Program-made: the position numbers and the translations under genes | The notes under the pieces: generated by a model | The model's database searches: none | What the model was told of the DNA's origin: nothing | The model's input: only the letters and a program-made list of their open reading frames with translations | In this document: positions 1-11,287 of the stretch, piece after piece | Position numbering within the stretch: the first letter of the stretch is position 1 | How the letters are laid out: each line of letters opens with the position of its first letter | From: Vesta saturnalis | Lineage: Eukaryota > Arthropoda > Insecta > Coleoptera > Lampyridae | NCBI GenBank assembly: GCA_036346205.1 | Contig: JARFJB010001965.1 | Span: forward strand, 3,331,001-3,395,000 | Direction: 5' to 3' | Length of the DNA: 64,000 nucleotides

Positions 1-685
1 AATTTTACTGTTATTGTATTTTATATGTACCGTAATTTGCTTTATTGTTTTATGTGCTTATTTACTTAAGGGCAGGCATGATTGATTTTAAATGGGCCAC
101 ATGTTTGGTGTTACGATTTCCATTATGATCTTCTATTTTGATTACTTATGACCCAATTGTGCGTGTGACTACATGTGTTTTTTTATTATTGTTTCTGTGC
201 ATCTAAATTACTTTTTATTAATTTTCTCTTAATGTTATAATTTATGTACACACTTTAACCTGATTTAATGGTGTTTTGTTATATTTTAACGCTTTCTTTC
301 CCACAAGAGTAGATTGACAGGCTGAACCACCGCTGTGCAAAGTTCGTTGATTGTAACTTGAGTAGTTTTTTTTTACCTGCCCCTCATGATGCAACACGTT
401 CCTCATCCAGCCTATCTAAATTAGATAGCACAACATACCTACTACTAGACGGCCACTGCGTTTGATCAGATTTGAGGTTTGCGAGTAATTAAATATCAGA
501 CTTGTAAATGAATTGTAATGTTTTAATTTTTACCAGGAATGTCAAAGTACGGCAGCCAATTAATTTGAGTATAGTAACATTATTGTCAGTCAAGTCAAGA
601 TAAATCAGTTAGCGATTGTTTTGTGCATTATTGAAAATAAGCTCAAACTACGCTTTTCAAGATAGGGTACCTGAGGGACACTACA
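1..685 (+). repeat. LTR-like repeat, 3' part (copy 1)
   Basis: Right-hand part of a dispersed repeat cut off by the window start. It matches, with many substitutions, the 3' LTR of the errantivirus-like element at 41357-43253 (which lies on the minus strand) and the shorter copies at 29691-31072 and 33704-35085. All copies end in a shared GATAGGGTACCTG-like stretch followed by (C)TACA. There are no coding signs. It probably represents a solo LTR. The transposon at 691-3114 inserted four bases beyond its end. Confidence 0.6.
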
Positions 686-690
686 AGGTA

Positions 691-972
691 AAGCCTGTCC
701 GGTAGAACTGAACGGGTATCGGATTAACAAGGAGGATTGTCAATATATGGTTCTATTGTGCTTGAAACCGCCTTAATGCTTTGCTGTCTCGTACTTATTG
801 TACGTGACAAAGAAAGATGGATATATTATGAATAATGCCTCTATTTCTGCCGAACAAAAGCGTTTGCAACTTTCACACATAATGACAAGGCAATAAGAAT
901 CAGATGCAGGTAGAATAGAAATTTAATAGGTATAATAAAATGCCAGTGGTTCTCAACACTGCTTTAACATTA
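691..972 (+). repeat. Left terminal inverted repeat of the Sailor-like element
   Basis: It is 282 bp and pairs with 2833-3114 in inverted orientation with only a few mismatches. It starts immediately after the TA at 689-690. Confidence 0.9.
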
Positions 973-1292
973 CATTTAAAATTTATGGAAGAATGCAAGT
1001 TTTTATAATAAACATTTATAAAAGCCATTCATAATAATGAATATTCGATTAAGTATAGGTATTTCAATTTACATTTAGAAAGTTCATTGTATACCTAAGT
1101 ATGGTAATGACGTTTTAGTGTACTCCAATTACAAAAGAATCCAAATAAATATGCAATACTGTAACAATAAGTAATTAATAATAGATTATTATACCATTTA
1201 GTAGGTACATATAGGTATAAATAAAACAACTGCAATATCTATATTATCATTATTCTTTGAGTAAGCGTTTATATAAACTAACCATTAATATA

Positions 1293-2639
1293 ATGCCGAA
1301 AAAGTTGAGTAAAGAAATTCGCGAATTAGTTTTAAATACAGTCGATTATTTTAAAGAAGAAAAGAAAATGGTGGTCCACTATTATCTACATTTTCTGTTC
1401 AACAAAGAACAGCAAACGCGTTAAAACTTTCGGTTTCGACGGTGGGGAAAATCTGTGCTTTAAAAAAATGGCGGCGAGTTGGAACCTCCAGTGAAAAAAC
1501 AGCGTGTCAAACTTTGCACTACAGATTTTCCAGAAAATGGAAAACAAACAATTCGTGCATTAATATACGAGATGTACGCGAAGAAGGAACACGTAACGTT
1601 AAATTCATTATTAAACTTCTTAAAATTGAGAACCGCGTATGAAATAGGAAAAACCAGTTTGGCTCTAGTGTTAAAAATATGGGCTTTAAATTCCAAAAAC
1701 CAACAATAGACGCGGTTTGTGTGAACAAAGCCACATTGTCGCCAAAAGAAACGTTTTTCTGAGAAAGTATCTCAAAAATCTTAACTCCGAAAGTTCGAGA
1801 CAGTTTGTTTTACAGACGAAACGTGGATATTTAGTAAAGGTAGTACGTCAAAATGTACTTGGCAAGATAACAGTGCAAAGAGTTTACATCAACCGAACAA
1901 ATCATCAGATGGAAAACGATTTATTATCATTGAAGCAGGTAACAGAAACGGTTTTATCGACGGAAGTCAATTAATTTTCGGTACAAAAAATAAATCATTA
2001 GATTATCACGATAATATGAACGCAGAATTGTTCGAAAAATGGTTTGAGGAATCACTTTTACAAAAATTAGAGGAACCATCAATAATTGTCCTTGACAATG
2101 CGAGTTATCATTCTCGAAAGGCAGAGAAGGCAGTCAAAGTTTCTTGGAAAAAAGAAGAAATACAGCAATGGTTAACCGCTAAAAAAATAGCGTGGGAAAA
2201 TTTTATGACAAAGGCAGAGTTAGTGGAATTGGCCAAAAGAAACAAAGTAGACCAATGCGAAAAATATGTAATCGATGAGCTAGCTCTATCATATGGACAT
2301 GAAGTTTTGCGCCTGCCCCCGTATCATTGCCATTTCAATCCAATTGAGTTGGTATGGGGCATTACTAAGAACAAATACGACAAAAGTATCGTTGCGACAT
2401 CCGGAAAAGACGAAGATGTTCTTAATACGTGGAACGACGCATTAAAAACAGTTAGTGCGGAAATATGGCAAAAATGTATTGATCATACGGATAAAATAAT
2501 TAAAGATACTTTTGTTAATGAAGAGATTGTGGATGAAGTAAGACCTCTTATTTTCACAGTTAACACTGAAGAAAGTGATGACGATGATCTTTTCCAAGAT
2601 TTGGATGACTCAGGAAGTGATGAATCTGAAGCCGAATGA
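1293..2639 (+). pseudogene. DDE transposase pseudogene (DD83E, Tc1/mariner superfamily)
   Basis: Transposase that would cut and rejoin the element at its TIRs. The start is taken at the ATG at 1293, which opens MPKKLSKEIRELV; a frameshift near 1400 moves the helix-turn-helix (ALKLSVSTVGKI) to another frame, and a second frame carries the middle of the DNA-binding region (1479-1700). The catalytic core is open from about 1785 to 2639. The first D lies in CFTDETWIF, the second in VLDNASYH and the E in PPYHCHFNPIELVW, with 83 residues between the last two. The insert in that gap includes a helical KAELVELAKR stretch that resembles a SAP or HeH fold. The C-terminus is acidic (ESDDDDLFQDLDD). At least three frameshifts and one stop (1782-1784) break the gene. 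Confidence 0.8.
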
Positions 2640-2832
2640 CAATTATAATTTTTACATTTAATTATAAAAGTATATCTTTGTAATTTAATTAATATTTACT
2701 AACTATAATAAAATGTATTTGTTATTGTTGTTATAAGTATAAGTGAAAGGTGTCAATTGAAATTACTTATAGGTAATTAGTAATCGATTATTATTTTTAT
2801 TATACAAAAGTTGCATTTCTTCACAAATTATA

Positions 2833-3114
2833 TAATGTTAAAGCAGTGTTGAGAACCACTGGCATTTTATTATACCTATTGAATTTCTATTCTACCTGCA
2901 TCTGATTCTTATTGCCTTGTCATTATGTGTGAAAGTTGCAAACGCTTTTGTTCGGCAGAAATAGAGGCATTATTCATAATATATCCATCTTTCTTTGTCA
3001 CGTACAATAAGTACGAGACAGCAAAGCATTAAGGCGGTTTCAAGCACAATAGAACCATATATTGACAATCCTCCTTGTTAATCCGATACCCGTTCAGTTC
3101 TACCGGACAGGCTT
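2833..3114 (-). repeat. Right terminal inverted repeat of the Sailor-like element
   Basis: It is 282 bp, the inverted partner of 691-972, and ends at the TA at 3115-3116. The near-identity of the arms suggests the insertion is much younger than the LTR-like repeat it sits beside, although the transposase gene is already broken. Confidence 0.9.
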
Positions 3115-3116
3115 TA

Positions 3117-4049
3117 GACATGTATTGATATTGTTATTTAAAGAAACTTTTAAACACCATATAAGAATATATTGTCACTCTCTACTAAATCATAATTTTC
3201 ATTTTAGAAAAGTAATGGACATAAATAAATAACATCGATAATACGGTTTATGGATGGTGTAAGAGATTTGATACATTCTACATTTAGTACATTGATCATT
3301 TAGTGAATTAATGATAGTTTGTACAATTTGTCAATTGTCTCTCAAATATAAAGAGTAAATTGTTATATTTAATAATGCATTATAAGCTTTTGGTTACAAT
3401 TGAAGGCATTTTTATTTAGTACGTAAAGGATCAGTTATTAGATAATAACCTTGGAAATGATTTAATTTAGCAATATGTTGCATCAATGTTTATGCATAAA
3501 GTTTAAACAATATAATACAGCTTATGACTTAAGTCATTTTGAAAATAAGCATGTACATACTTTTGTGCATTAATTACTTATAATAGTTATAATGTTATTC
3601 ATTATATTAAATGAAATAAAACTATCTTTAAATATGTTAATAATTTCTTAAATGAGGTGGTAACGATATTACGTATTTATTATAGAAGACATATTTTTAA
3701 TTGTAATGTAACGAGATAATAATTACATTAAGTTATTTTTACTTATGGTATTACTTCTCCCGACATTTTAATCGATGCAAGTGTTAATCTGCTGCCTTAA
3801 ATACCACGAAGTAATAAAATGTAGCAAAAAGTTGAATTGACAATTCAGTGATAAATAAAGCTTCAAATGCAACCACAGTTTAGTGCATAGAATATATTGA
3901 AACCCCGTATATGTGTCTAGTCGAACTAAGCCGTTTACTTCAGTGTTAAATAGTCCATTATTATACACTAAAAATGTTTCAATGGATTTCAAGTTTTAAA
4001 TAAAAAAATATATACCACCTTTAAATACCAGTTTGTAGTACATTAAAAA
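3117..4049. other. Intergenic, nothing recognised
   Basis: AT-rich sequence with no open frame that looks like a protein, no tandem repeat and no match that I could see to other repeats of this window. Confidence 0.5.
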
Positions 4050-4884
4050 TTGCAAGACTTATTGGACGAAAACCCAGCTCAAACTCTCAAAGAAATTTCA
4101 GACAGCTTAGCAGTTGATGAATCAACTGTTTTCAGACGTTTACACGCGATGGGAAGTATCCAAAAGAAGGAAAAATGGCTACCACATGAATTGACTTAAA
4201 ATGCCATTTCGAGCAGTTTCAAAATCGCGGTTTCATTGCTTGTCAGGCAAAAAAGAAAAGTTTTCTGTGGTGTATTATGACTGGCGATGAAAAATGGCTC
4301 TATTACGACAATCCCAAGCGCAAAAAGTCATGGGTTGGTCCAGAAGAGACATTCATATCGACACCGAAGCGGAATATTTATGGCCATAAAGTCTTGCTGT
4401 GCATATGGTGGGATCAGCAAGGTGTAGTACACTATGAGCTACTAAAACCGAATAAACTGTTGATTCAGATGTCTGCCGACATCAATTGTACAAATTGAAC
4501 TACGTATTGTCGCAAAAAAGACCAGCAATACAGAATAACAGACGCAAAGTAATCTTCTTGCATGATAATGCTCGCCCACACATTGCAAGAGTTGTGAGGG
4601 ATACACTGTTGCAGCTCGAATGGAAGGTTCTGCCGTACCCAACGTACTCACCAGACCTAGCGCCTTCTGATTACCACTTGTTCAGATCGATGCAGCATGG
4701 CTTGGTTGGCACACTGTGTCGAAATGCTGAAGAAGTGCGAAAATGCATCGATGATTGGATCGCCGCTAAACCACCGTCGTTCTTTCAACACGGTATCGCC
4801 ATGTTGCCACAAAAATGGGAAAAAGTTGTAGAAAATGATGAAAATTTTTTGATTAATATATATTGTACCAATTTTTCTCAATAA
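4050..4884 (+). pseudogene. mariner-family (DD34D) transposase, 5'-truncated pseudogene
   Basis: Remnant of a mariner transposase. The second helix-turn-helix is readable at 4050-4200 (EISDSLAVDESTVFRRLHAMG). A stop and missing sequence follow, then the catalytic domain: first D in TGDEKW (4280-4297), second D in LHDNARPH, third D in YSPDLAPSDYH. There are 34 residues between the last two, the canonical mariner spacing. A frameshift near 4480 separates the two halves of the catalytic domain. The frame ends at the TAA at 4882-4884. The N-terminus and the start codon are missing. I could not find convincing TIRs, so the element limits are unknown. Confidence 0.85.
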
Positions 4885-4965
4885 ATGTCTTTTTTAAGTG
4901 AAAAAACGATCAGAATACATGTAAGCACTTATTAGAATATTATTTTCAAATTTCCTGCCAAAACA

Positions 4966-5045
4966 AAAATGACTGACTAAATGGCCGACATAACAAAATG
5001 GCCCCCAAAACAAAATGGCCGACAAGCTAACTCTAGAAAATGACC
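4966..5045. other. Cluster of AAAATGGCC-type motifs
   Basis: Five ATGRCY-cored words (at 4969, 4981, 4998, 5015 and 5039), three of them spaced exactly 17 bp apart and most preceded by AAA. The core resembles YY1/Pho sites (AANATGGC). A similar cluster lies at 28150-28260 in the opposite orientation. Confidence 0.4.
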
Positions 5046-5093
5046 GATACCCTTCGGCGATTGCACGAAGTCCCACAAATTCAGACGCCGACA

Positions 5094-5096
<3 letters not shown>

Positions 5097-5124
<28 letters not shown>
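5097..5124. repeat. (AG)14 microsatellite
   Basis: Perfect dinucleotide run, followed by a short GC-rich stretch rich in GCGTCG (5127-5155). Confidence 0.95.
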
Positions 5125-5199
5125 CTCTGGGGCGTCGCGACGCTGGGCGTCGTCCCTCCAGTAGGCCCTTTCTACTTTCGTTTTATAATTTATATTCCT

Positions 5200-5460
5200 T
5201 TATTGAAATTTGTTTGGTTTAATGGTAATGATATTGCTGTATGTATTAAGGTTCTATGTGCAGCTAACTTATGTGTTTCGAATTGTAATGTTTGTATGTG
5301 TAGGTTTTCTGAATATGGAGAACTCAAACCTTTTCTGTGTATTAGTTTTTATGTTTAAATCTAGAAAATGGTTGGCTCTATTTCGTTCTTTCTCTAGTGT
5401 ATGTTTTATGTTAGAATGTAAATTGTTAATATTAATTGAAATCTGATGAACTATCAAAAC
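5200..5460 (-). pseudogene. Penelope-like reverse transcriptase fragment
   Basis: Minus-strand frame (5457 to 5269) reading NFLDLNI-type and FSIFRKPTHTN motifs. In Penelope-like elements the FLDL and YRKPTHTD motifs follow the YVDD catalytic block of the reverse transcriptase. The order and spacing match, so this is a short fragment of that domain. It differs from the two better copies at 20719-22225 and 53275-55278, so it is another Penelope lineage. No catalytic block or endonuclease remains. Confidence 0.65.
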
Positions 5461-5484
5461 ATGCTAAAATATAAAAAAATCTTT

Positions 5485-5560
5485 CGTCAGTAGTAATATC
5501 TATTAAAATTGTTAAAGATGTTCAAACAATTTTGTGAAAGTTGATAAATTGAAACATAAA
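5485..5560 (-). repeat. Penelope-associated noncoding repeat
   Basis: About 75 bp sharing CGTCAGTAGTAAT and the following AATTGTTAAAGATGT words with 28827-28910. In the second copy the same sequence adjoins a hammerhead-like core. Here the core is degraded. Confidence 0.5.
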
Positions 5561-6631
5561 CATCATTAATGTTATTAATATAACAGTTTGAGAAACGTAT
5601 AAAGCCTACTATAGAATTATTTTAGTAAAAAATAACTAGATCATTAAAAATGAAATATTGTTAAACTGTCTTAAGACAGTTTATTGATAAGAACAAGGGT
5701 TAAGTTCGGTTGAATTTTATAATAACTTTAAAATGACAATTAATTACAACCAATAAATTATATTGTTATGCATAGTGCTTAGCATTAGTAGCACTTACAG
5801 CTAATACAACAAAAATATTTAACAAATTTATCGAGAACCTCTGATTTCAGTTTTAAATAACAGTACATCGATGGTCGTTGTCAAGAAGCGGCAAAAATGG
5901 CAAGAAAACTCCCATAAGAGTTACATTGCCCTATCTTTCCTATACTGAACTCTAAGTATGAAACATACTTTAGGTGGTCTCTTGACTATGACGAAGGTTA
6001 TGTGATGACCATACCAGGTAATTGTTTAAAACTACGTAAAATATTGTATTTATGATAGCGGAACTATCTACTAAAAATGCCAAGTTTGCATTCCCATAAT
6101 TTGATACATTTATTTGGAAAATTTTTGAATTTGGCTTTATGCACGAAAAAACTTACTAGTGGTTGGAATCTCATTCACTTCTGTACTTATTTGTTCACCT
6201 GCCAATTATTTGCCCCTCGCCTCAATATAATATGCCTTGTTGTTCCTAAATGTGTTGAAATGTTTATTGTATAAGTTGTAATGTTGTCCTTGTCTGTTAG
6301 AATTATTAAAAAGCCTAAGATTATTTTTGAATTTTGAAACTGAGGTTTACTAAATCTAAAACTGATTTTTCTAGTTGGTTGACATAACCGGCTCCGCTTC
6401 ACTAAAAGTTTAAAAGTAATTTTCATGAAAAATAACGTAAAATTAAAGGTCAAGGAAGTGTAATGTGATAAAGTTAAAAGTGTTAAAATAACCAGGAAAA
6501 GGGTAAGGATCAAAACGGAATTTACAAACTGCTCCTAAATGAACTATTAAACCATAACAAGGAATTTTACAGACAATCAAATCGAGGTCAAGGTGACAAA
6601 ATAAACGGTATCCCGATAAATAGAGGTGCGC
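5561..6631. other. Intergenic, nothing recognised
   Basis: AT-rich, with only short open frames of low-complexity composition. I see no recognisable gene or repeat structure. Confidence 0.4.
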
Positions 6632-7683
6632 ACAATTGGGTTTTTGAAAAAAAAAATTTTTTTGTAATAAATGGAAAGACCATATATACGTTTGATAACA
6701 AAACCATTTTTAGTTTTTTTTTCACTCTAATTCAAAAGCTATATTACATTAAAAATACATTTTTGAACCCAGTACCGGAAACACGCTGAAAGTTCCCTAA
6801 CAAACCAGAGCGCGTGTGACGTCACAATGTTTATTTTTACTCATCGTAGCATACAGCTGATAGTGGACTTTTAAACGATTAAATCTTGTTATTATCGTCA
6901 ATATATTGATAAATATATCAAAAATGTCAAACCTTCAAGGTTATCGTGCTTTTATAATAACATAGTAATTTATAATTATTTATGTAAACGTAAAAATTGA
7001 ATAAATAGAATTCGATAATAAATTTTTTTAATTAAGCTCCAGAATCATAACTTTTAAGAATCATAGCATCAAAAAAATTTCTATGAATAATTTAAAACGA
7101 TTAAATAATAAATTTGTACACGGTTGTTGAATGGTATCGGTTTAATTTAGTATTTTTTATTTTAATTACGTGCTAGGTTATGTACTATACGAAATTGAAA
7201 TTTTAAAAGTGTATATAATGGTGGTTCTTCTGTTGTTATAATGTCATTTAAATAATTCTCATGATTCGGCGTTTTTTTAGCTGAAAGAAGACATGGAGGA
7301 TTATATTTACTATACTACAATGGGAAGTAGAGCAAAAATTAAAGTTGATGTAGTACGGCACAAGTTTAGTTGTCAACCTAACCGTAAACTTTATCACACA
7401 CGCTATTATAAATAATTTTTTTGCACTAAATTTCGGATATTTTTAGTCAATTTACATGTAGAAGCCGTTGACACTGTACTATTGAGAATTAATTTAACAT
7501 TATGACGTCACAAACATGCTGACCAATCGTGGTGCGTTTGTAGTCGCGTGATTCTTTTTAAAATTATATCAATTTTAAATTGCTTATAAGTAAAAAAAAA
7601 CTATTAATATAATTTATGGTAAAGTTTTAAAATACATAAAAAACAATGGATACATTTTTTTTTAATAACCCAATTCCCGAAAC
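6632..7683. mobile_element. Probable non-autonomous TIR element
   Basis: The ends are diverged inverted repeats: the left end reads ACAATTGGGTTTTTGAAAAAA and the right end, on the other strand, GAATTGGGTTATTAAAAAAA. Similarity continues inward for about 200 bp, including mirrored TGACGTCA palindromes at 6818 and 7504 in matching positions. There is no coding region. I could not identify a clear target duplication, so the superfamily is unknown. Confidence 0.4.
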
Positions 7684-8192
7684 ATAAAGATAGGTGAATA
7701 AAAATCTATTAAACGTTATATGTATTATTTCATATTAATACATTATAAACAAATAAACCCTTAGTTACCGTAACTGTAAACATGTTCATAACTCCCTAGG
7801 CAGTAATAGTAGGGAATTATAGATCTATAACTCCCTCTAATGTATTCTGACAAATATTTGCGAGTTGGTAGCAATGCCTACTTAATTTTTAAACGTTCGA
7901 TTAATTTTAATAACCAACAAAATTTTGTTTCCATATTTCATTTATAATGAAATATGAAATAAAATTATTTATGTATCACGTGAGTTATGTATGTTAATAA
8001 CCTCGGGAAACCTACTCGGAGCTAACGTCCCTCGAGATTGCAATCCTTTGCCCTCGGTCATTAACACCCTCATAACTCCCTTGATGTATAAATAACTATA
8101 ATACACGTGATGCGTGTATGACATTAGAGGCGCGTAATACATCAATATATCGTGGTTAAGACTAAATTAGGGCGGGTACAATCTAACCTAAG
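7684..8192. other. Intergenic, nothing recognised
   Basis: AT-rich, with repeated ATAACTCCCT words (about 7790-7835 and 8072) but no clear unit. It probably includes the 5' untranslated part of the LINE that follows. Confidence 0.35.
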
Positions 8193-11100
8193 ATGGATGA
8201 AATTATAGAAATTTCCAAAAGAACAGCGGAACTACGGGAAAAAAAGGAAAAATTGAAAAAAAAGTGAATGAGTAACAACAAAAAAGTTGCAACTGATAGA
8301 ACACGCAGAAATCAACGACAGGAGATTGGAGAGACTAACAATCAGGACTCGAAAAGTTAACGAAAAAACGAGGAGGAACTCTGACAGAACTAGAATAAGA
8401 AAATACACAATAGTGGAATTAAAAGAAATGTCACAAACCGCAAAGACGCAAGGATTAAGCAAAAAGATTAAACAGAAGATAATAAACCTAAATATAGAAG
8501 CTAAAGAAACAAAGCAAATTCAATATAAAACGAACTTAGTATCTAAAAAAGAAAAATTACGACTAGGCACGTGGAATCCTCAAGATGTATAGGAGGAAGG
8601 TGCAATGAAGAAGAAGGAGGCGTTAAAATATAAATTAGATATTAAATCCAATTAAGTGCTTCACACCAATATCAGACAGGGTCTGTACCATAAAAATAAG
8701 GGAAAAAAGTAGGACTGTAACAATTATAAACGCACATGCCCCAACGGAAGTAAAGACCGAGGAAAAAAAGGATGACATTTACGAAAAACTAGAAGGAACG
8801 TACCACAGGACACCAGGAAGAGAAATAAAATTGATAATAGGAGATGTGAACGCAAAGGTGGGAAGAGAGGAAATATTTAACCAAATCACGGGAGGAGAAA
8901 GCAAGCAAAACATTTCAAACGACAACGGAATCAGATTGATAACATTCGCATTGGAAAACAAGATGGAAATAGTAAGTACTCCCTTTAGAATGAAGGAAAT
9001 TCACAAGGTAACGTGGATGAGCCCCGGAAACGCTTATAAAAATCAGATAGACCATGTTTTAATTCAGAAATAATACACACACCTGATAACAAATTCAGAG
9101 TACCTGATACTAACTCTGACCACTTCTTAGTCGGAAGCATGAAAAAATAAACAATATACAGAGCAAGAAATAAGGAAAGAGCACAAGAAAAATATGACAT
9201 ACAAGAGTTACAGAAAGAAGAAATAGCAAAAAAATATAAAGAAAACGATAAAAGAAAAATGCGAAATGACAAATGAAATACAACCACAGTCAATAGAGCA
9301 AACATGGAGACGGTTGGAGGAGATAATAGAAGCAGTAACCGACGAAATCATCCCCAAGAAGAAGGTAGAAGAAAGAAAAACATGGATAAATGAAGAATGT
9401 AAGGAAGAAATAAACAAAAGAAAAGAGTTGAGACTACAAATGCTACCGGCGCAAACAGAAGTAGACAAATCAGTGTACCAGTTGGCGTATCAAGAACAGA
9501 GAAAGAAAGCAAAATAAACATGCAGAAACGCAAAAAGAATATATAAAGAGAAACGATTACAAACAATACTTTTAGAAAACAATGAAATTAAAAAGGTATA
9601 GAAGAACATAAGAAAAGAAAGAGGCAAGCTTAAAACGAGAGCCCCATTTTGTATAAATAAGAAAGGGAACTTAATAGGAAATGAAGAAGAACAATTAAAA
9701 ATATGGAGACAACATTTTTATGAATCATTAAATCAAACTTATGAAGAAGACAGTGGGATACGAGAAGAACAGGCAGGAATGAGGAACAAAGCGAAGAGAC
9801 CTACTAACCATCATTAGAAGAGGTAGAGGAAGTAATAAAAAAATGGTAAAGATGGTAAAAGCAGCAGAAAATATAAAAAAGGGGGTAAAGAACTGATACA
9901 AGAGATACACAACATAATCAAAGAAGAATGGCAAGAGAAACAAATGCCACAGCAGTGGAACAAAGCCCTAATGATCTCAATCCATAAGAGAAGGGACAAA
10001 ACAGTTTGCAGTAATTATAGAGGAATATCACTACTGGATACGATCTATAAAATAACATCGGCGCTTATGAAAAGAAGATTGAAGCCGTATGTAGAAAAAC
10101 AACTAAGAGAATATCAGGGAGACTTAAGGAGAAACAGAAGTACCACGGACCAAATTTTCCTGTTAAAACAAATAACCCAAGGCTGCTATGAATACAAAGT
10201 CCCACTGTATACTCTGTTCATAGATTTTAAGGCAGCATACGACACCAAAATGAGGAAGAAACTTTACAAGGCCATGTCGGACATGAAAATACCAGACTAA
10301 TAAGCATAATCAGAATGAAGGCAACAAGTAGTCACGTAAAAGGGAAGAATAGCCTATCCGAAGAGTTTGAAGTTAAAACAGGATTAAGACAGGGCGATCC
10401 GATTTCGTCGTTCCTATTTAATCTAGCTCTAGAAAAAATTATGCAAGAAGCAGAAATAAAAAAAAAGGGACCATTTACACAAACTTACACCAATGTATTG
10501 CATATGCCGGCGACGTAGCATTGGTGGTAAGAAGTGAAAAACATCTAAAACAAATAACCAAAAAATTAATACAAACGGCAAAAGTATATGGCCTAATGGT
10601 AAATCAAGAAAAAACAAAATATATGAAAATAGATGCAGTACAAGAAGACGAGGAACAACCAGATCTAAGAATCCAAATAAACCACGAAGGAGAACTAAAG
10701 TTTGAGCGTGTTAAAGAGTTTGTATAGTTAGGGGTCCTAATAAATAAGTGTTGTGAATCAACAGATATAGAGAGAAGAATAATGAAAAGCAATAAGTATG
10801 TAAGTGCCCTGGCAAGGCTACAGACAAAAAAATATCTAACTAAAATACAAAATGCGTATATACAATGCAGTGTTAAAACCCATAGTGTTTTACGGGAGTG
10901 AACCGTGGATACTAAGGAAAAGTGATCCACAAATACTGGAAGTATGGGGACAGGCGGATATTAAGGCGCATATTGGGGGGTAAAAAACAGAAGAAATATG
11001 GGAAAGAAGATCAAAAACCGAGATATACCAAATTTTAAATACGCTCCAATTACAGAAAACGTCAGAATACGCAGACTCCAATGGTTGGGGCATTTGAAAA

Positions 11101-11284
11101 GGATGGAAGAAGTAAGAGTGGTAAAAAGCATCGCATGGAAGAAAGTCGAAGGTGTACGAAAATGTGGTACACTAAGGAAGACATGGAAGAAACAGTAAGG
11201 GAGGTCATAAACGAAAAGGGAATAAAAGACTGGGAACACAAAATAATGAATAAGAAAGAATGGAAAAAGATGGTAAACAAGCGC
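8193..11284 (+). pseudogene. LINE endonuclease/reverse transcriptase pseudogene
   Basis: Would have encoded nicking endonuclease plus reverse transcriptase for target-primed insertion. Open pieces: 8193-8267, 8287-8592, 8831-9073, 9266-9517, 9944-10300, 10315-10518, 10521-10727 and 10998-11287. The junctions are small indels or stops: 8267 and 8590 end in TGA/TAG, and a stop separates 10300 from 10315. The second aspartate of the catalytic block is present but the first is replaced by glycine (YAGD), which should abolish polymerisation even if the frame were open. The order of domains matches RTE-clade elements. Jockey or I clades would carry a separate gag ORF, which I do not see. Confidence 0.75.
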
Positions 11285-11287
11285 TAA
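8193..11287 (+). mobile_element. RTE-like non-LTR retrotransposon (LINE), degenerate
   Basis: Single-ORF LINE broken into many frames. The start is taken at the ATG at 8193 (MDEIIEISKRTAE), with a lysine/glutamate-rich leader. The apurinic-type endonuclease begins at RLGTWN (near 8560) and continues through IINAHAPTE, IIGDVNAKVGRE, HKVTWMSPGN, QIDHVLI and SDHFLV (to 9130). The reverse transcriptase spans about 9940-10720: YRGISLL, FIDFKAAYDT, GLRQGDPIS and the catalytic block. The C-terminal tail (10860-11190) has IRRLQWLGHLKRME, typical of RTE/BovB-type tails. The catalytic YADD reads AYAGD here. I saw no long poly(A) tail and no target duplication. Confidence 0.8.

Larger units (their letters stand above)
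691..3114 (+). mobile_element. Tc1/mariner-superfamily transposon with 282-bp TIRs (Sailor-like)
   Basis: DNA transposon defined by direct observation: inverted repeats 691-972 and 2833-3114, each 282 bp and nearly identical, beginning AAGCCTGTCCGG, and flanked by TA at 689-690 and 3115-3116, the target duplication expected of the IS630/Tc1/mariner group. The internal gene on the plus strand is a degenerate DDE transposase. The spacing between the second catalytic D and the E is 83 residues, far beyond the 34-41 of classical mariner/Tc1. From memory, a lineage with about 82 residues has been described under the name Sailor; I assign it there tentatively. The coding region has several frameshifts, so the copy is not autonomous. 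Confidence 0.85.

Noticed and set aside
6187..6513. Hydrophobic 108-residue minus-strand frame
   Set aside because: Low-complexity Leu/Thr/Phe composition expected of AT-rich DNA; no family motif or gene context.
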